NCBI RefSeq assembly: GCF_000350165.1
Contig: NZ_CAUI01000015.1
Span: 124,001-188,000, forward strand
Length of the DNA: 64,000 nucleotides
Direction: 5' to 3'
Origin: Halanaerobium saccharolyticum subsp. saccharolyticum DSM 6643
GTDB taxonomy: Bacteria > Bacillota > Halanaerobiia > Halanaerobiales > Halanaerobiaceae
Both the position numbers and the translations under genes were made by a program. This document shows, one piece after another, positions 29,132-37,551 of this stretch (position 1 is the stretch's first letter; the number at the start of each line of letters is the position of its first letter). The notes beneath the pieces were generated by a model that did not search any database, was not told the DNA's origin, and worked only from the letters and a program-made list of their open reading frames with translations.

Positions 29132-29161
29132 ATATTAACATGAATTACTTCAAAAAGTCAA
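29132..29161 (-). promoter_or_regulatory. sigma-A type promoter for hslV-hslU-codY
   Basis: Reverse strand TTGACT (29156-29161), 18-bp spacer, TAATAT (29132-29137), about 78 bp upstream of the hslV start. The rest of the 294-bp hslV-topA gap is AT-rich and holds only the topA terminator; the trmFO and xerC genes found here in B. subtilis are absent. Confidence 0.65.
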
Positions 29162-29277
29162 GTTTTAGCAATTAATTTCACAATATTCTAATCAGTTTCT
29201 AATCTTTAAATATTCATTCAGCGTTAGCTTTTATTAGTTATTATTATTATAAAAAACGCTTATATATAAATAATTAA

Positions 29278-29321
29278 AGCTCCCCCCAAAATTCAATCAA
29301 ACTAGAAAATTGGAGAAAGCT
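29278..29321 (-). terminator. probable terminator after topA
   Basis: Reverse strand AGCTTTCTCC can pair with GGGGGGAGCT over 10 bp, with three G-U pairs and a 24-base loop, followed by TTAATTATTT. It lies 27 bp after the topA stop. The U-run is weak, so it is less certain than the others here. Confidence 0.5.
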
Positions 29322-29348
29322 CAATAGTTTTAATAAATTAGATAATAA

Positions 29349-31427
29349 TTAGTCTGCTTTTTCTGTATGTCCACATTCTTTGTTAGTACATTTATAATGT
29401 TTGCCTTTTGCCTTAGTAGTTTTTTCAACCATTAGACTGCCACATTCTGGACATGGTTTTTTAACAGGTTTATTCCAACTCATAAAATTACAGTCTGGAT
29501 AATTACTACATCCATAAAAAGTTCTTCCTTTTTTAGATGTTCTCTCAATAACTTCTCCATCTTCACATTCCGGACAATCAACACCAGTTTTAATAAGATA
29601 CGGTTTAGTATTTTTACATTCCGGGTAACTTGAGCAGGCTAGAAACTTACCATAGCGGCCATATTTAACAACCATTGGACTACCACATTTTTCACAAACT
29701 TCATCTGTTTCTTCTACTATTTGAACTCTTTCCATGTTCTCTCTTGCATTTTCTAAACGATTATAAAAAGGTTCATAAAAATCTCTTAATATTTTTTTCC
29801 AATTTTCATTTCCCTTTTCAATTTCATCAAGTCTTTTCTCTAAATCAGCAGTAAACTCTACATCTGTTACATCAGGAAAATACTCAGTTAATAATTCAGT
29901 AACAGTTTCTCCAAGCTCTGTTGGTTTAAAATACCGACCTTCTTTTTCCACATAATCTCTAGATTCAATTGTAGAGAGTGTAGGAGCATATGTACTCGGA
30001 CGTCCTATTCCCTCTTCTTCTAAAGTTTTTACCAGTGTCGCCTCTGAGTATCTCGGAGGTGGAGTGGTAAAATGCTGTTCGGGATTTGTTTTAACTAAAG
30101 AATATTTATCTCCTTCATTTAAAACCGGAAGGTCAATGTTATCCTCTTTTTCTTTTCCAGTTAAAATTAAATGACCCGGAAATAAGAGACGGGAACCGCT
30201 GACTCTAAATTTATATTTTTCTCCAGCTTTAAATTGAGCTGAAATACTTTCGTAAAGAGCAGGACTCATCTGGCTTGCTACAAATCTTTTCCAGATTAAA
30301 TCATATAGTTTAAATTGATCTTTAGATAAATGTTTTTTCATCTTCTCAGGTGTTCGCTGCGTGTCAGTAGGCCTAATCGCCTCGTGAGCATCCTGAGCGT
30401 TCGAATTCTTCTTAGATTTTTTCTTGGAGCTTTTTAGAAACTTGTCTCCAAATTTATTTAAAATATAATCTTTAGCACCATTTTTTGCTTCATTAGAAAG
30501 TCTGGTACTATCAGTTCTAATATAAGAAATCAAACCAACTGTACCCTCACTACCAACATCTATACCTTCATATAACTGTTGAGCAAGATACATGGTCTTT
30601 TTAGCAGTATAATTAAGTTTATTAGAAGCTCGCTGCTGCAGGGTTGAAGTTGTAAAAGGTGATTTGGGATTGCGCCTTCTTTTTCTCTTTTTAACCTTTA
30701 TAATTTCAAATTCTTCATTTTTAATGTCTTCAATGACCTGATCTGTTTCTTCTTTATTTTCCAGATTAAACTTTTTATTATCAATTCTATATAGATCAGC
30801 TTTAAGTACTTCACCTTTTTCATTCTTTAACTCAATTTCTAAACTCCAATATTCTTCTTCATCAAAATTACGGATTTCTTCTTCACGCTCACAGATTATT
30901 TTAACAGCAACTGTCTGGACTCTACCTGCACTTAAACCCTTACGCACTTTTTTCCATAATAAAGGACTTAAGCGATAACCAACTATCCGGTCCAATAACC
31001 GTCTTGCCTGTTGAGCATCTACCAGATCCTTATCTATTGTCCGTGGGTTTTTGATTGCATTCTGAATCGCGCTTTTAGTTATTTCATTAAATTCTATTCG
31101 ATTATTATTTTCATCAGATAATTTTAAGGCATAAGCTAGATGCCAGGAAATAGCTTCTCCCTCTCTATCAGGGTCAGTTGCAAGAAAAACTTCATCACTT
31201 TTTTTAGCAGCTTTTCTTAATTTGTTTAAAGTTTTACCCTTACCTCTAATTGTAATATAATTTGGTTCAAAATCCTCTTCGAGATCTATTCCTAATTTAC
31301 TTTTTGGTAAATCTCTAACATGTCCCATTGATGCTTCTACTTTATAATTCCTACCCAAAAATTTCTTTATAGTTTTTGCTTTTGCAGGTGACTCTACAAT
31401 CACCAGATTCTTTTTTTTCTTTGCCAT
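29349..31427 (-). CDS. topA: DNA topoisomerase I (type IA)
   Basis: Relaxes negative supercoils. TOPRIM domain at the N terminus (LVIVESPAKAKTIKKFLG at 8-25; DPDREGEAISWHLA), active-site Tyr in ISYIRTDSTRLS near 300, and three C-terminal zinc ribbons of the four-Cys type (CEKCGSPMV...CSSYPEC, CPECEDGEV...CSNYPDC, CPECGSLMV...CTNKEC). 692 residues, normal for Firmicutes. GGAGG precedes the ATG. Last gene of dprA-smg-topA. Confidence 0.97.
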   Translation of the reverse strand: MAKKKKNLVIVESPAKAKTIKKFLGRNYKVEASMGHVRDLPKSKLGIDLEEDFEPNYITIRGKGKTLNKLRKAAKKSDEVFLATDPDREGEAISWHLAYALKLSDENNNRIEFNEITKSAIQNAIKNPRTIDKDLVDAQQARRLLDRIVGYRLSPLLWKKVRKGLSAGRVQTVAVKIICEREEEIRNFDEEEYWSLEIELKNEKGEVLKADLYRIDNKKFNLENKEETDQVIEDIKNEEFEIIKVKKRKRRRNPKSPFTTSTLQQRASNKLNYTAKKTMYLAQQLYEGIDVGSEGTVGLISYIRTDSTRLSNEAKNGAKDYILNKFGDKFLKSSKKKSKKNSNAQDAHEAIRPTDTQRTPEKMKKHLSKDQFKLYDLIWKRFVASQMSPALYESISAQFKAGEKYKFRVSGSRLLFPGHLILTGKEKEDNIDLPVLNEGDKYSLVKTNPEQHFTTPPPRYSEATLVKTLEEEGIGRPSTYAPTLSTIESRDYVEKEGRYFKPTELGETVTELLTEYFPDVTDVEFTADLEKRLDEIEKGNENWKKILRDFYEPFYNRLENARENMERVQIVEETDEVCEKCGSPMVVKYGRYGKFLACSSYPECKNTKPYLIKTGVDCPECEDGEVIERTSKKGRTFYGCSNYPDCNFMSWNKPVKKPCPECGSLMVEKTTKAKGKHYKCTNKECGHTEKAD

Positions 31428-31451
31428 TAAATTTATACCTCCAGTAAACCC

Positions 31452-31940
31452 TTAGTTTACTCTCTGTTGTTTTAATAAGCCCGGATTAAATTCGTTAAAC
31501 TCAGCTGAAATTGTTAATAATGAATCAGAATCATCAACAACATCACTAATTATCTCCCAGACTAAATCTGCCTCCAAATTATTAACACTTGCCAACTGAA
31601 ACATTCTAAATATAATTATTTCTAACTCATCTGCAGTCAGTATTCCCATTGCATTGAGCTTAAAAATTATAGATTTGATTTCATTACTAAAATAAAAATT
31701 TTCTACCTTTGTAAATACACGGTTATAGCCGCTGTGCATTTCATGATCTATATAATAATCCTGATCACCTACAGATATTATCTCACTAAATATAATATCA
31801 AATGCTTCACTAATATTTTCAATTGTATATCCTTTATTTTCAAGTTCTATTATAATATCTTCTTGTTTTTTCCATAAATCTTCATTATTCAGCATTTTAT
31901 GGATCAAAACACTAAGAATTTCTATAACTTTTTTATTCAT
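31452..31940 (-). CDS. smg: Smg family protein (DUF494)
   Basis: All-helical, acidic 162-residue protein of unknown function. MNKKVIEILSVLIHKML at the start and the central ELENKGYTIENISEAF match the Smg/DUF494 family best known from proteobacteria. It sits between dprA and topA, the same order as smf-smg-topA/yrdD in gamma-proteobacteria. The nearest Shine-Dalgarno (GGGAGG at 31967-31972) is 26 bases from the ATG, with a small hairpin (31949-31960) between; no other in-frame start exists nearby. Confidence 0.8.
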   Translation of the reverse strand: MNKKVIEILSVLIHKMLNNEDLWKKQEDIIIELENKGYTIENISEAFDIIFSEIISVGDQDYYIDHEMHSGYNRVFTKVENFYFSNEIKSIIFKLNAMGILTADELEIIIFRMFQLASVNNLEADLVWEIISDVVDDSDSLLTISAEFNEFNPGLLKQQRVN

Positions 31941-32003
31941 ATTATTCTGGCATTTATGCCTTAAGGCCTCCCTGAATTAAGAAAATCTTTAACTAGTATA
32001 TTA

Positions 32004-33146
32004 TTATATTGGTTTAAGAAGATTTTGTAAACCCTTAAATTGATATTTTTTTCCTTTTAATCGAATTATAATGTTCATTAGTTCTAATTTTACCAGTATT
32101 CTATCCATTTTTTCTGTAGTCAAATTACTTAATTTAATTAAATCATCATAATAAATTTCTATTTCATGCTGAAAAAGTTTTAAAACTTTTATTTCTTCGT
32201 AATTTAAATCTGGATAGACTTTTTTGGTTAATCTATCATTTTCAATAAAATTATTTTCTCTTTTTTCTTTCTGCAGATACTGACTAAGGTAATCACTGAC
32301 ATCACTTACCTTTGTAAAAATTGCTGCTCCTTTTTTGATAAGTCGATTAGAGCCTACCGAATTTGGTCGATCTATATTAGCTGGCACAGCCATAATATCT
32401 TTTCCCTGTTCAAGGGCATAATCAACTGTGATTAAAGTGCCACTTTTAGCTCCTGCTTCTACTACCAATATTAAATCTGCTAAAGCACTAATAATTCTGT
32501 TTCTTCTGGGAAAATTTTTCGCCTTTGGTGAAACTTCAGGGTTAAATTCTGTTAACATCAAACCTTTATTGATTATTTTTTGAGATAAAAATTTATTTTG
32601 GGAAGGATATAAATAATTAAATCCATTACCTAAAATCGCTGTTGTTATACCTGCATCTACAGATAAGGCACCTTGATGAGCAGTACTATCAATTCCATTG
32701 GCTAAACCACTAATAATATTTACTCCCATTTTGGCAAGTTCTGCAGCAGTTCTGCTGGCTATTTTTCGTCCGTAAACTGTAGAATTTCTGGAACCAATGA
32801 TTGCGACAGCCGGCAGCTGAAAATTTAAAATTCCTTTATAAAAAATAACAGGTGGAGGGTCATATATCTCTTTTAGTTTTTGGGGATATTTCTGATCATA
32901 GAGAGTTAAATATTTAATATTTTCTTTTTTTAAATCAGCAGCAATTTTTTCAGCCTTAAATTTATTTTTATATTTATTAAATTCTTTAATTTTAGAAGTT
33001 TTCAAACCCAGATTTTTTAACTGATGATCATTTAGCTGCCAAATAAGCTCCAATTTTTTTACTTTTTTGATTAAGTTTGCAATTGTTTTAGGTCCAAAAC
33101 CATTTAAATTATTTAAAAAGATAACTGCTAAGCCATTTATATCCAT
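32004..33146 (-). CDS. dprA: DNA processing protein DprA (Smf)
   Basis: Loads RecA on incoming single-stranded DNA during transformation. N-terminal helix-hairpin-helix/SAM-like part (LNNLNGFGPKTIANLIKKV), the Rossmann core (about 70-280) with AIIGSRNSTVYGRKIA, ISGLANGIDSTAHQGAL and EAGAKSGTLITVDYALEQG, and a C-terminal winged helix (about 305-375). 380 residues. AGGAGG lies 7 bases from the ATG. Together with comM at 42.4 kb it suggests at least part of a natural-competence toolkit. Confidence 0.95.
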   Translation of the reverse strand: MDINGLAVIFLNNLNGFGPKTIANLIKKVKKLELIWQLNDHQLKNLGLKTSKIKEFNKYKNKFKAEKIAADLKKENIKYLTLYDQKYPQKLKEIYDPPPVIFYKGILNFQLPAVAIIGSRNSTVYGRKIASRTAAELAKMGVNIISGLANGIDSTAHQGALSVDAGITTAILGNGFNYLYPSQNKFLSQKIINKGLMLTEFNPEVSPKAKNFPRRNRIISALADLILVVEAGAKSGTLITVDYALEQGKDIMAVPANIDRPNSVGSNRLIKKGAAIFTKVSDVSDYLSQYLQKEKRENNFIENDRLTKKVYPDLNYEEIKVLKLFQHEIEIYYDDLIKLSNLTTEKMDRILVKLELMNIIIRLKGKKYQFKGLQNLLKPI

Positions 33147-33171
33147 AATTTACCTCCTATATTTTATTTAT

Positions 33172-33200
33172 ATTATATATCCAAAAAATGTTAATAGCAA
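33172..33200 (-). promoter_or_regulatory. sigma-A type promoter for dprA-smg-topA
   Basis: Reverse strand TTGCTA (33195-33200), 17-bp spacer, TATAAT (33172-33177), 26 bp upstream of the dprA ATG. It lies in the divergent dprA-trkH gap. Confidence 0.7.
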
Positions 33201-33303
33201 ATAAATTCCAAAATATAAAGGAAGATTAGACTTGTTATTGAATAATAATAAATAACCGAAAATTATATTTTTAAATAAAATAAATGATAAAGGAGGAATA
33301 TTA

Positions 33304-34794
33304 TTGATTAATTCTACTAAATACAATACTATCCTATATTTTTTAAGTGTACTTGCATTTATCATGGGCTTTATTATTGTTGTACCGTTAGTGCTTGCCT
33401 TTATTTATCAGGAAGGAAACAGCATTTATCAGGCATTTTATTATACTATTATTATCTCATTAATTACAGGTACACTTTTAAAACTGCCCACAGATCCCGA
33501 AAATATTTATATAGATTTAACTACGGCCATGTTATTATGTGCCTTAGGTTGGATTATTGTTTCAATTTTAGGTGCTCTCCCTTTTATGATTGGGATTGAA
33601 AAATCTTTTGTAGATTCATTTTTTGAAGCAGTAAGTGGTTTTACAACTACAGGGATCACTGTTTTTACCGGACTTGATTCAATGCCTAAATCCATAATTT
33701 TTTGGAGAAGTTTAATGCAGCTTTTAGGTGGTTTGGGTATTTTAACTTTTTTCCTTTTAGTTTCAACTAGAGCTAAAGGAGAAACCTGGCAGTTATTTAG
33801 TGCAGAAAGCCATAAAATTAATGTTTCGCGACCTGTACCAAATATTTTTAAAACCGTAAAAATACTCTGGATGATATATTTAGGTTTTATGTTTTTACAA
33901 AGTATTATTCTTATTTTTCTTGGCTTATCTGTTTTTGATGCTTTTACTCATAGTTTTACTACTTTATCAACTGGTGGCTTTTCTCATTATGATGCTAGTA
34001 TTGCCCATTATGCTAACACTGGTTATAAAAATTATATTTTAATTGAATATGTAATAACATTTTTTATGTTTTTAGGTGGAGTTAACTTTTTACTTCATTT
34101 TAGATTTTTTACTAAGGATTTTGAAAGCATTAAACAAAACAGTGAATTAAAAACTTTCTTAAGGTTGATCTTTTATTCAACAGTTTTCATTAGTATTTTG
34201 ATCATAGTTTTAAATACTGCTGCTGATTTCAAGGCAGAAGAAATTTTTCGTAAAACACTATTTCAAATCACTTCAATAATTACTACAACAGGCTTTGGTA
34301 CCCAAAGTATTAATTCCACGTTTTTCCCAGCTGCCGCCCGACAGATTTTTATAGTATTTATGCTGATTGGTGGTAGTGTAGGTTCTACAGCCGGTGGTAT
34401 TAAAGTAATGCGTTTAAATATTTTAGGTGGTTTATTTAAAAGAGAAATTAAAAAAATATATTTACCAAACCATGCAGTTTTACCGGTAACTCTTGATAAA
34501 AGTATTATTGAAAGTGATGAAATTAATAAGCTAACAGGCTTATTTTCTTTCTGGCTGGTTTTGATTTTTATCGGAGGTATAATAACTTCTGTTTTCTCAG
34601 ATCTTAATGGATGGCAGGCTTTTTCAGGTATGTTTTCTGCTATGGGAAATATAGGACCATTTTTCTTTTCTGTTGAAAAAATGGCTTCACTTTCTCCGGT
34701 AATTAAAATAACATATATTATAGGAATGCTGGCGGGAAGACTAGAAATATTACCGATTATCATCTTATTTTCTAGGCAAGCCTGGAAAGATTAA
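33304..34794 (+). CDS. trkH: Trk/Ktr potassium uptake membrane subunit, TrkH family
   Basis: Pore subunit of a K+ (Na+-coupled or NAD/ATP-gated) uptake system. About ten membrane helices; the four pore-loop filter segments can be read: SGFTTTGIT, TLSTGGFSHY, TTTGFGTQ and FSAMGNIGP. Length 496, as in TrkH. The start is a TTG at 33304 with AAAGGAGGA 7 bases upstream; no ATG nearby fits. trkA follows after 33 bp and supplies the regulatory subunit. In a salt-in halophile this would be a main osmotic system (inference). Confidence 0.95.
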   Translation: MINSTKYNTILYFLSVLAFIMGFIIVVPLVLAFIYQEGNSIYQAFYYTIIISLITGTLLKLPTDPENIYIDLTTAMLLCALGWIIVSILGALPFMIGIEKSFVDSFFEAVSGFTTTGITVFTGLDSMPKSIIFWRSLMQLLGGLGILTFFLLVSTRAKGETWQLFSAESHKINVSRPVPNIFKTVKILWMIYLGFMFLQSIILIFLGLSVFDAFTHSFTTLSTGGFSHYDASIAHYANTGYKNYILIEYVITFFMFLGGVNFLLHFRFFTKDFESIKQNSELKTFLRLIFYSTVFISILIIVLNTAADFKAEEIFRKTLFQITSIITTTGFGTQSINSTFFPAAARQIFIVFMLIGGSVGSTAGGIKVMRLNILGGLFKREIKKIYLPNHAVLPVTLDKSIIESDEINKLTGLFSFWLVLIFIGGIITSVFSDLNGWQAFSGMFSAMGNIGPFFFSVEKMASLSPVIKITYIIGMLAGRLEILPIIILFSRQAWKD

Positions 34795-34827
34795 ATTTAT
34801 AAATTTTAAATATTTGGAGGTAAAATA

Positions 34828-35502
34828 ATGTATATAATTATTGCTGGTGGAGGAATTGCAGGCAGGAATTTAACAAAAAATTTAGTTAATAAACACGATG
34901 TAATTGTGATTGAAAAAGAACAAAGTGTAGCTGAAAAAATATACAGCCGCTATGGAGCAGTAACTGTCTTAGGAAGTGCAACAAGAATTGATATTTTAAA
35001 AGAAGCTGGTATAGAAAAATGTGATGTAGCAATTGCAGTAATGAGAGATGATGCAGATAATTTATCTTTTTCACTTCTAGCTAAAAATTTTGGAGTAGAA
35101 AAGATTTTAGTTAGAATGAGAGAACCCGAATATGAAAATGCTTTTGAGATGGCTGGAGCAACAAATATTGCTGCTACCATGGAGCTGATTGTAGATCGTT
35201 TTATTACTGATATTGAAGAGCCAGATGTCAGAAAGGTTGCTTCCTTAGGTGATGGAAAAGCTGAAGTTTCTATCTTGACAATTCCACCAGAATCCCCAAT
35301 TTCTGGTATGAAAATTTCGGAAATAGTAAGTCAGAAAAACTTTCCTGAAAACTGTGTAATAGCCGGAATTTTTGATAAGGCACAGGATAGATATATAGTA
35401 CCTAGAGGTAATAGAGAGATTTTTGCAGGTAATCAGGTCTTTTTGGTAGCTTCGAAAGATGATATGGAAAGAGCTGCGGATTTTTTATTAAATAAGGAAT
35501 AA
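34828..35502 (+). CDS. trkA: Trk/Ktr potassium uptake regulatory subunit (TrkA/KtrA)
   Basis: Cytoplasmic nucleotide-binding gate of the TrkH channel. Single RCK unit of 224 residues: TrkA-N Rossmann domain (IIAGGGIAGRNLTKNL at 4-19, then VLGSATRIDILKEAGI) and TrkA-C domain (about 137-220, SPISGMKISEIV). It is half the length of the duplicated E. coli TrkA, so four or eight copies would form the ring. GGAGG precedes the ATG. Ends at a bidirectional terminator. Confidence 0.95.
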   Translation: MYIIIAGGGIAGRNLTKNLVNKHDVIVIEKEQSVAEKIYSRYGAVTVLGSATRIDILKEAGIEKCDVAIAVMRDDADNLSFSLLAKNFGVEKILVRMREPEYENAFEMAGATNIAATMELIVDRFITDIEEPDVRKVASLGDGKAEVSILTIPPESPISGMKISEIVSQKNFPENCVIAGIFDKAQDRYIVPRGNREIFAGNQVFLVASKDDMERAADFLLNKE

Positions 35503-35527
35503 AAATAATTAAATATGAGTAAAATAA

Positions 35528-35562
35528 AAAGCTGAGTGCAGTTAAAAAATGCACTCAGCTTT
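35528..35562. terminator. bidirectional terminator between trkA and the SIMPL gene
   Basis: A perfect 13-bp inverted repeat, AAAGCTGAGTGCA / TGCACTCAGCTTT, with a 9-base loop. It is T-rich on the plus strand (TTTATTTG) and flanked by TTTTTATTTT on the other strand. It serves the convergent trkHA and SIMPL-domain genes. Confidence 0.9.
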
Positions 35563-35579
35563 ATTTGTTCTATAAACTG

Positions 35580-36365
35580 TTAATATAATTCTACTTCTGC
35601 TGATACTGAAACATTAATATTTACTTTTTGTTCAGCTAATGGAACTTCTGAAATGCTGCTTGATTCGGCTGACCTTGTCATAGATTGCAAAGCGTTGCTA
35701 CCATAAATATTCTGCTGACCAAAGTTAATTTCTTTAATTCTATAATTTTCTTTATCAAGATTTTCTGCCATAAAAGCAGCTTTATCTTTTAGAGAACTTA
35801 AAGCGACAGCGGTAACTTCTTCTAATGCTTTTTCATTACTTTCTAATCTGTAATCTATATTTACAACTCTATTTGCTCCAGCATTTAGTAATTCACCCAA
35901 AAGAACAGGCAGTTCAGCTAAATTTTTACTTGTAAACTTAATTTGGTTACTGACTTTATAATATGTTATTCTTTCTCTTTTTCCATTCCCATCATCATCA
36001 TTTACTGTAATATAATTAGTATAGGGATAAACTCTAAAACCCTGTGTTTCAACATTTTCTAATTCTTCTGCTTCTAAAATAGACATCAATTGACTCACAA
36101 TTTGATTGTTTTCTTCTACTGCTGTTGCTTGATCTCTACTTTCATTTTCAAAACCCAGTACAACCTCAACTATTTCTGGATCATATTCCCGCTGCTGACT
36201 AATGCTTAAATTAGTTGTGATATAATCCTCATCTACCTTTTCTACAGTTTCTTCTTTTTCTGCTGTTTGAACTATTGGTGTGTTAAAATATAAACCATTT
36301 ACAACTAACACTGATAATAAGATTAAAGCGATAAAAACTAAAAATGTTCCTAAATTCTTGCTCAT
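35580..36365 (-). CDS. SIMPL domain (DUF541) protein, membrane-anchored
   Basis: 261 residues. An N-terminal hydrophobic segment (about 7-27) could be a signal anchor or uncleaved signal peptide. A DUF541/SIMPL domain follows from about 50 to the end: ISQQREYDPEIVEVVLGF, a VETQGFRVYPYTNY strand region, KVSNQIKFTSKNLAELPVLL, and ALSSLKDKAAFMAENL. The family is periplasmic or surface-exposed with poorly known roles (BP26, YggE-like oxidative stress protein). It sits alone, 114 bp after exbD, with GGAGGGG at its start. Confidence 0.85.
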   Translation of the reverse strand: MSKNLGTFLVFIALILLSVLVVNGLYFNTPIVQTAEKEETVEKVDEDYITTNLSISQQREYDPEIVEVVLGFENESRDQATAVEENNQIVSQLMSILEAEELENVETQGFRVYPYTNYITVNDDDGNGKRERITYYKVSNQIKFTSKNLAELPVLLGELLNAGANRVVNIDYRLESNEKALEEVTAVALSSLKDKAAFMAENLDKENYRIKEINFGQQNIYGSNALQSMTRSAESSSISEVPLAEQKVNINVSVSAEVELY

Positions 36366-36479
36366 AAAACCCCTCCATTTGCTTTTGCTAATATAATTAT
36401 CTTTTTTATAATTTTACTCTTATCTATATAATTCTAAAAAAATAGCAAAATTCCTTTATTATTTTTTGAGATAAATTAT

Positions 36480-36881
36480 CTATTTATTTTTTTCCCTTAA
36501 AGCAAATGAAATATTTTGGTAATCAGCATTTTTGAATTTTTCAATCAAAAATACTATTGACTCAAAATTAGTCTGTTTATCTGCATAAATTTTAAGCTTT
36601 TTATCTTTAGCAGCAGATATATCGACTAACAAAGTTTCAATTTCATCTCTGCTGTATTGTTTTTCCTTATAATATATCTGATTATCTTTATCTAGAAAAA
36701 TGTTTATCATTTCTACATTTTTAGTTTCTCCTATAGAGCTGTCAGGTACTGTGATATTATATAGAGCTTCTTCTCCCTGCAGAGTTGAAGAAACTAAAAA
36801 GAAAATCAAAAGTAAAAATACAATATCAATCATCGGCGCTAAATTTAAAGTGGAGCTCTTTTTCTTAGGCTGATAACTCAT
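36480..36881 (-). CDS. exbD: biopolymer transport protein ExbD/TolR family
   Basis: Part of the proton-driven motor that energises TonB. 133 residues: a short cytoplasmic N terminus, one membrane helix (LAPMIDIVFLLLIFFLVSS, about 14-32) with the essential Asp19, and a periplasmic domain. Overlaps exbB by 17 bp. Sits last in the receptor-tonB-exbB-exbD operon, so it serves TonB rather than Tol-Pal. Confidence 0.92.
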   Translation of the reverse strand: MSYQPKKKSSTLNLAPMIDIVFLLLIFFLVSSTLQGEEALYNITVPDSSIGETKNVEMINIFLDKDNQIYYKEKQYSRDEIETLLVDISAAKDKKLKIYADKQTNFESIVFLIEKFKNADYQNISFALREKNK

Positions 36882-37536
36882 TCTTTTTCAGCTCCTTATT
36901 ATGAGACTCTTGCTGGGATACCTGATTAGACTCCTTGATTTCTTTTTTAAAAAGCATACTCTCGCTTTCTAATTTTAAATTGTTCATCTGATTATGCAAT
37001 TTTTCAATTTTGGCATAGAAATAATGATAAAATGCTGCAGCCGGCAGTGAGATAATAAGGCCAGCAGCTGTTGTAAATAAGGCTTCGGAAATACCAAGGG
37101 CCATCTGTTCTGGATTACCACCTAAACCTAGAACTTGAAAAGTTTTAATCATTCCACTAACTGTTCCCAAAAGTCCTAGAGTGGGTGCAACTTGGGCTAT
37201 AAAATTTAAAAAGCCTAAATGTTTTTCAAGTTCTGGCAGCTGGTCAATTTCTTCTGCATCAAGATACAATTTAAATTCTTCTCTATTTTTAGGTTTTTTA
37301 ATTAAGGTATTATAATATATTTTTGCTGCAATTCCTTTTTTCTCTTTTAAAATATTGCTTTTTATATTATTAGAATCAAATTCAGAAATTGCCTCTAAAT
37401 ATTCAGCTTTATTAATAGATCTGTAATTTAAGATAAAAACTATAGTTCTTTCAATAATTATAAACAGCATTAAAAATGCAGCTAAAAGCAGTGGATATGA
37501 CACAATACCTGCTGTTTCAATAAATTCTGTAATCAT
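36865..37536 (-). CDS. exbB: ExbB/TolQ/MotA proton channel family protein
   Basis: Inner-membrane stator of the TonB motor. 223 residues; three membrane helices at about 10-32, 108-130 and 148-170, with the family-conserved VAPTLGLLGTVSGMIKTF and GISEALFTTAAGLIISLPA. A charged Lys/Glu/Gln tail ends it. It lies 15 bp after tonB. Confidence 0.93.
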   Translation of the reverse strand: MITEFIETAGIVSYPLLLAAFLMLFIIIERTIVFILNYRSINKAEYLEAISEFDSNNIKSNILKEKKGIAAKIYYNTLIKKPKNREEFKLYLDAEEIDQLPELEKHLGFLNFIAQVAPTLGLLGTVSGMIKTFQVLGLGGNPEQMALGISEALFTTAAGLIISLPAAAFYHYFYAKIEKLHNQMNNLKLESESMLFKKEIKESNQVSQQESHNKELKKNELSA

Positions 37537-37551
37537 CTGCTTTACCTCCTT

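Noticed and set aside
29055-29160. CodY box upstream of hslV
   Set aside because: No match to AATTTTCWGAAAATT with an acceptable number of mismatches was found around the promoter.
33168-33365. 65-residue hydrophobic ORF on the reverse strand at the dprA-trkH gap
   Set aside because: It overlaps the dprA promoter and the trkH start on the other strand, has no ribosome site, and looks like an AT-rich random frame.
34263-34763. 166-residue ORF antisense to trkH
   Set aside because: It is a shadow of the TrkH reading frame; the forward frame has complete pore motifs.
36366-36479. Terminator after exbD
   Set aside because: Only a 5-bp AT stem (AGATAATTTATCT) is present, too weak to claim.
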